This document shows positions 63,286-64,000 of a DNA stretch of 64,000 nucleotides, one piece after another. The notes under the pieces were generated by a model, which did not search any database, was not told the DNA's origin, and was given only the letters and a program-made list of their open reading frames with translations. The DNA comes from Algoriphagus marinus. Its GTDB lineage: Bacteria; Bacteroidota; Bacteroidia; Cytophagales; Cyclobacteriaceae. Each line of letters opens with the position of its first letter. The stretch's first letter is position 1. A program made the translations under genes and the position numbers. The stretch lies in assembly GCF_001936475.1 (NCBI RefSeq), contig NZ_MSPQ01000004.1, forward strand, positions 1-64,000. Direction: 5' to 3'.

Positions 63286-64000
63286 TTATCCCGAAAACGT
63301 GTTATCCAAATGCTGATCCTTGGCTTTGATGCTTTCAAAATGAAGAAACTGCTCCCAGAATTCTTCCTCTGGAACTGCAGCCCGTAGGTACAATTTTTCT
63401 TTTTTGATTGGATGTTCGAAAATCAACTGGAAGGCATGCAGGTTAATGCTGGCATCAGGATTTGCTTTCGCAAAGCCATACTTCAAATCGCCACGAATCG
63501 GGCAGCCCATTGATGCTAATTGCACTCGAATCTGATGTGGACGGCCAGATATCGGACGAACTTCCAACAGCCAGTGATCATTCATAAATCCAAGTGTCTT
63601 GTAATTCAACTCTGCTTTTTGAGAGCCTGGAACTTCTCGATCATGTGCAGTGACTACATTTTTCTGCTCGTCTTTGACAAGCCAATGGGTTAGTTTTCCC
63701 ATTTCTTCTTTGGGCTTTCGCTTTACGATGGCCCAATACACTTTGTGAATCTCCCGCTTTCGGAAAATCTCCATCATGCGCTCCAAGCCTTTGGAAGTAC
63801 GGGCAAAAGCCACTAAACCGCTGACCGGACGATCCAAGCGATGAATCGGATGCAAGAATACTGCACCGGGTTTATCGTATTTTTTTGCAATGTATTCCTT
63901 GAGGTAATCGATCAGTGTTTTATCACCAGTCTTATCTCCCTGCACGAGTATTCCCGCGGCTTTATTTACTATTATGAGGTGATTGTCTTCGTAGACAACC
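63286..64000 (-). CDS. RluA-family pseudouridine synthase, 5' end beyond the window
   Basis: The catalytic motif HPIHRLDRPVSGLVAFARTS carries the conserved Asp. Later family segments are KAELNYKTLGF, RPISGRPHQIRVQLASMGCPIRGD and INLHAFQLIFEHPI. The frame is open to the window's end with YEDNHLIIVNKAAG upstream of GTG 63945, which is the normal family N-terminus, so 63945 is not the start and the gene continues past 64000. It isomerises uridine in rRNA or tRNA. Confidence 0.92.
   Translation of the reverse strand, partial: VVYEDNHLIIVNKAAGILVQGDKTGDKTLIDYLKEYIAKKYDKPGAVFLHPIHRLDRPVSGLVAFARTSKGLERMMEIFRKREIHKVYWAIVKRKPKEEMGKLTHWLVKDEQKNVVTAHDREVPGSQKAELNYKTLGFMNDHWLLEVRPISGRPHQIRVQLASMGCPIRGDLKYGFAKANPDASINLHAFQLIFEHPIKKEKLYLRAAVPEEEFWEQFLHFESIKAKDQHLDNTFSG

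Noticed and set aside
1..64000. tRNA or rRNA genes
   Set aside because: No cloverleaf with a GTTCGA-type T-loop and CCA-side pairing, and no rRNA-like stretch was found on either strand by reading; a tRNAscan/Infernal run would settle it.

Overview
The window looks like a chromosome segment of a Bacteroidota bacterium, most likely order Cytophagales, family Cyclobacteriaceae (an Algoriphagus-type genome). This is an inference from gene families typical of that group (DUF6443-type RHS proteins with a SpvB-like partner, DUF6090 proteins, VPS10/Asp-box proteins), from -7 boxes of the TAnnTTTG type, and from the scarcity of Shine-Dalgarno sequences. No rRNA, tRNA or CRISPR array was seen.

Region 1 (1-17.2 kb) is a polymorphic-toxin locus. 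A Fic-domain gene is followed by an RHS operon: two tail-fibre-like secreted proteins, a 1069-aa SpvB/RHS-like protein, and a 1358-aa RHS protein with an HExxH C-terminal domain and a small lipoprotein gene 4 nt downstream (candidate immunity). Behind it lie two displaced RHS tips. One has lost its toxin domain; the other keeps a toxin domain and again has a lipoprotein gene 4 nt downstream. Copies of one hairpin-rich repeat separate these modules. One copy carries an IS200/REP-type Y1 transposase, and the others are transposase-less derivatives.

Region 2 (17.3-26.1 kb) is mostly core metabolism: mazG, glmM, cysteine desulfurase, a Rieske protein, a sterol-desaturase-family hydroxylase and a PQQ dehydrogenase with an internal cytochrome c domain. 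Heptamer arrays and a large REP-like inverted repeat lie between them.

Region 3 (26.3-38.2 kb) is accessory. It holds a TIR-TM-propeller protein, small membrane proteins, a frameshifted P-loop kinase, a HigBA-like toxin-antitoxin pair bracketed by 14-bp inverted repeats, and an ORF-less group II intron. The intron abuts an AT-rich four-gene operon: AlkB-like dioxygenase, short SF1 helicase, coiled-coil/SAP protein, and a two-domain methyltransferase. The four genes are packed within a few bases of each other, share no obvious housekeeping role, and are the best candidate here for an undescribed (possibly defence or nucleic-acid repair) system.

Region 4 (38.2-57.7 kb) has a PLP enzyme, DoxX, FG-GAP and metallophosphoesterase proteins, a cytochrome b plus sulfite-oxidase-type molybdoenzyme pair, a prolyl-hydroxylase-like protein, DUF6090, VPS10/Asp-box, an SDR lacking the usual catalytic Tyr, a permuted papain-like protein, a TPR histidine kinase, an acyl-CoA dehydrogenase, and a DUF4143 ATPase with three palindromes spaced exactly 32 nt apart upstream.

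Region 5 (57.8-64.0 kb) is a glycerol regulon, glpD-glpK-glpF divergent from a DeoR-family repressor, with five 10-bp phased repeats between. It is followed by a histidine phosphatase and a pseudouridine synthase cut by the window end.
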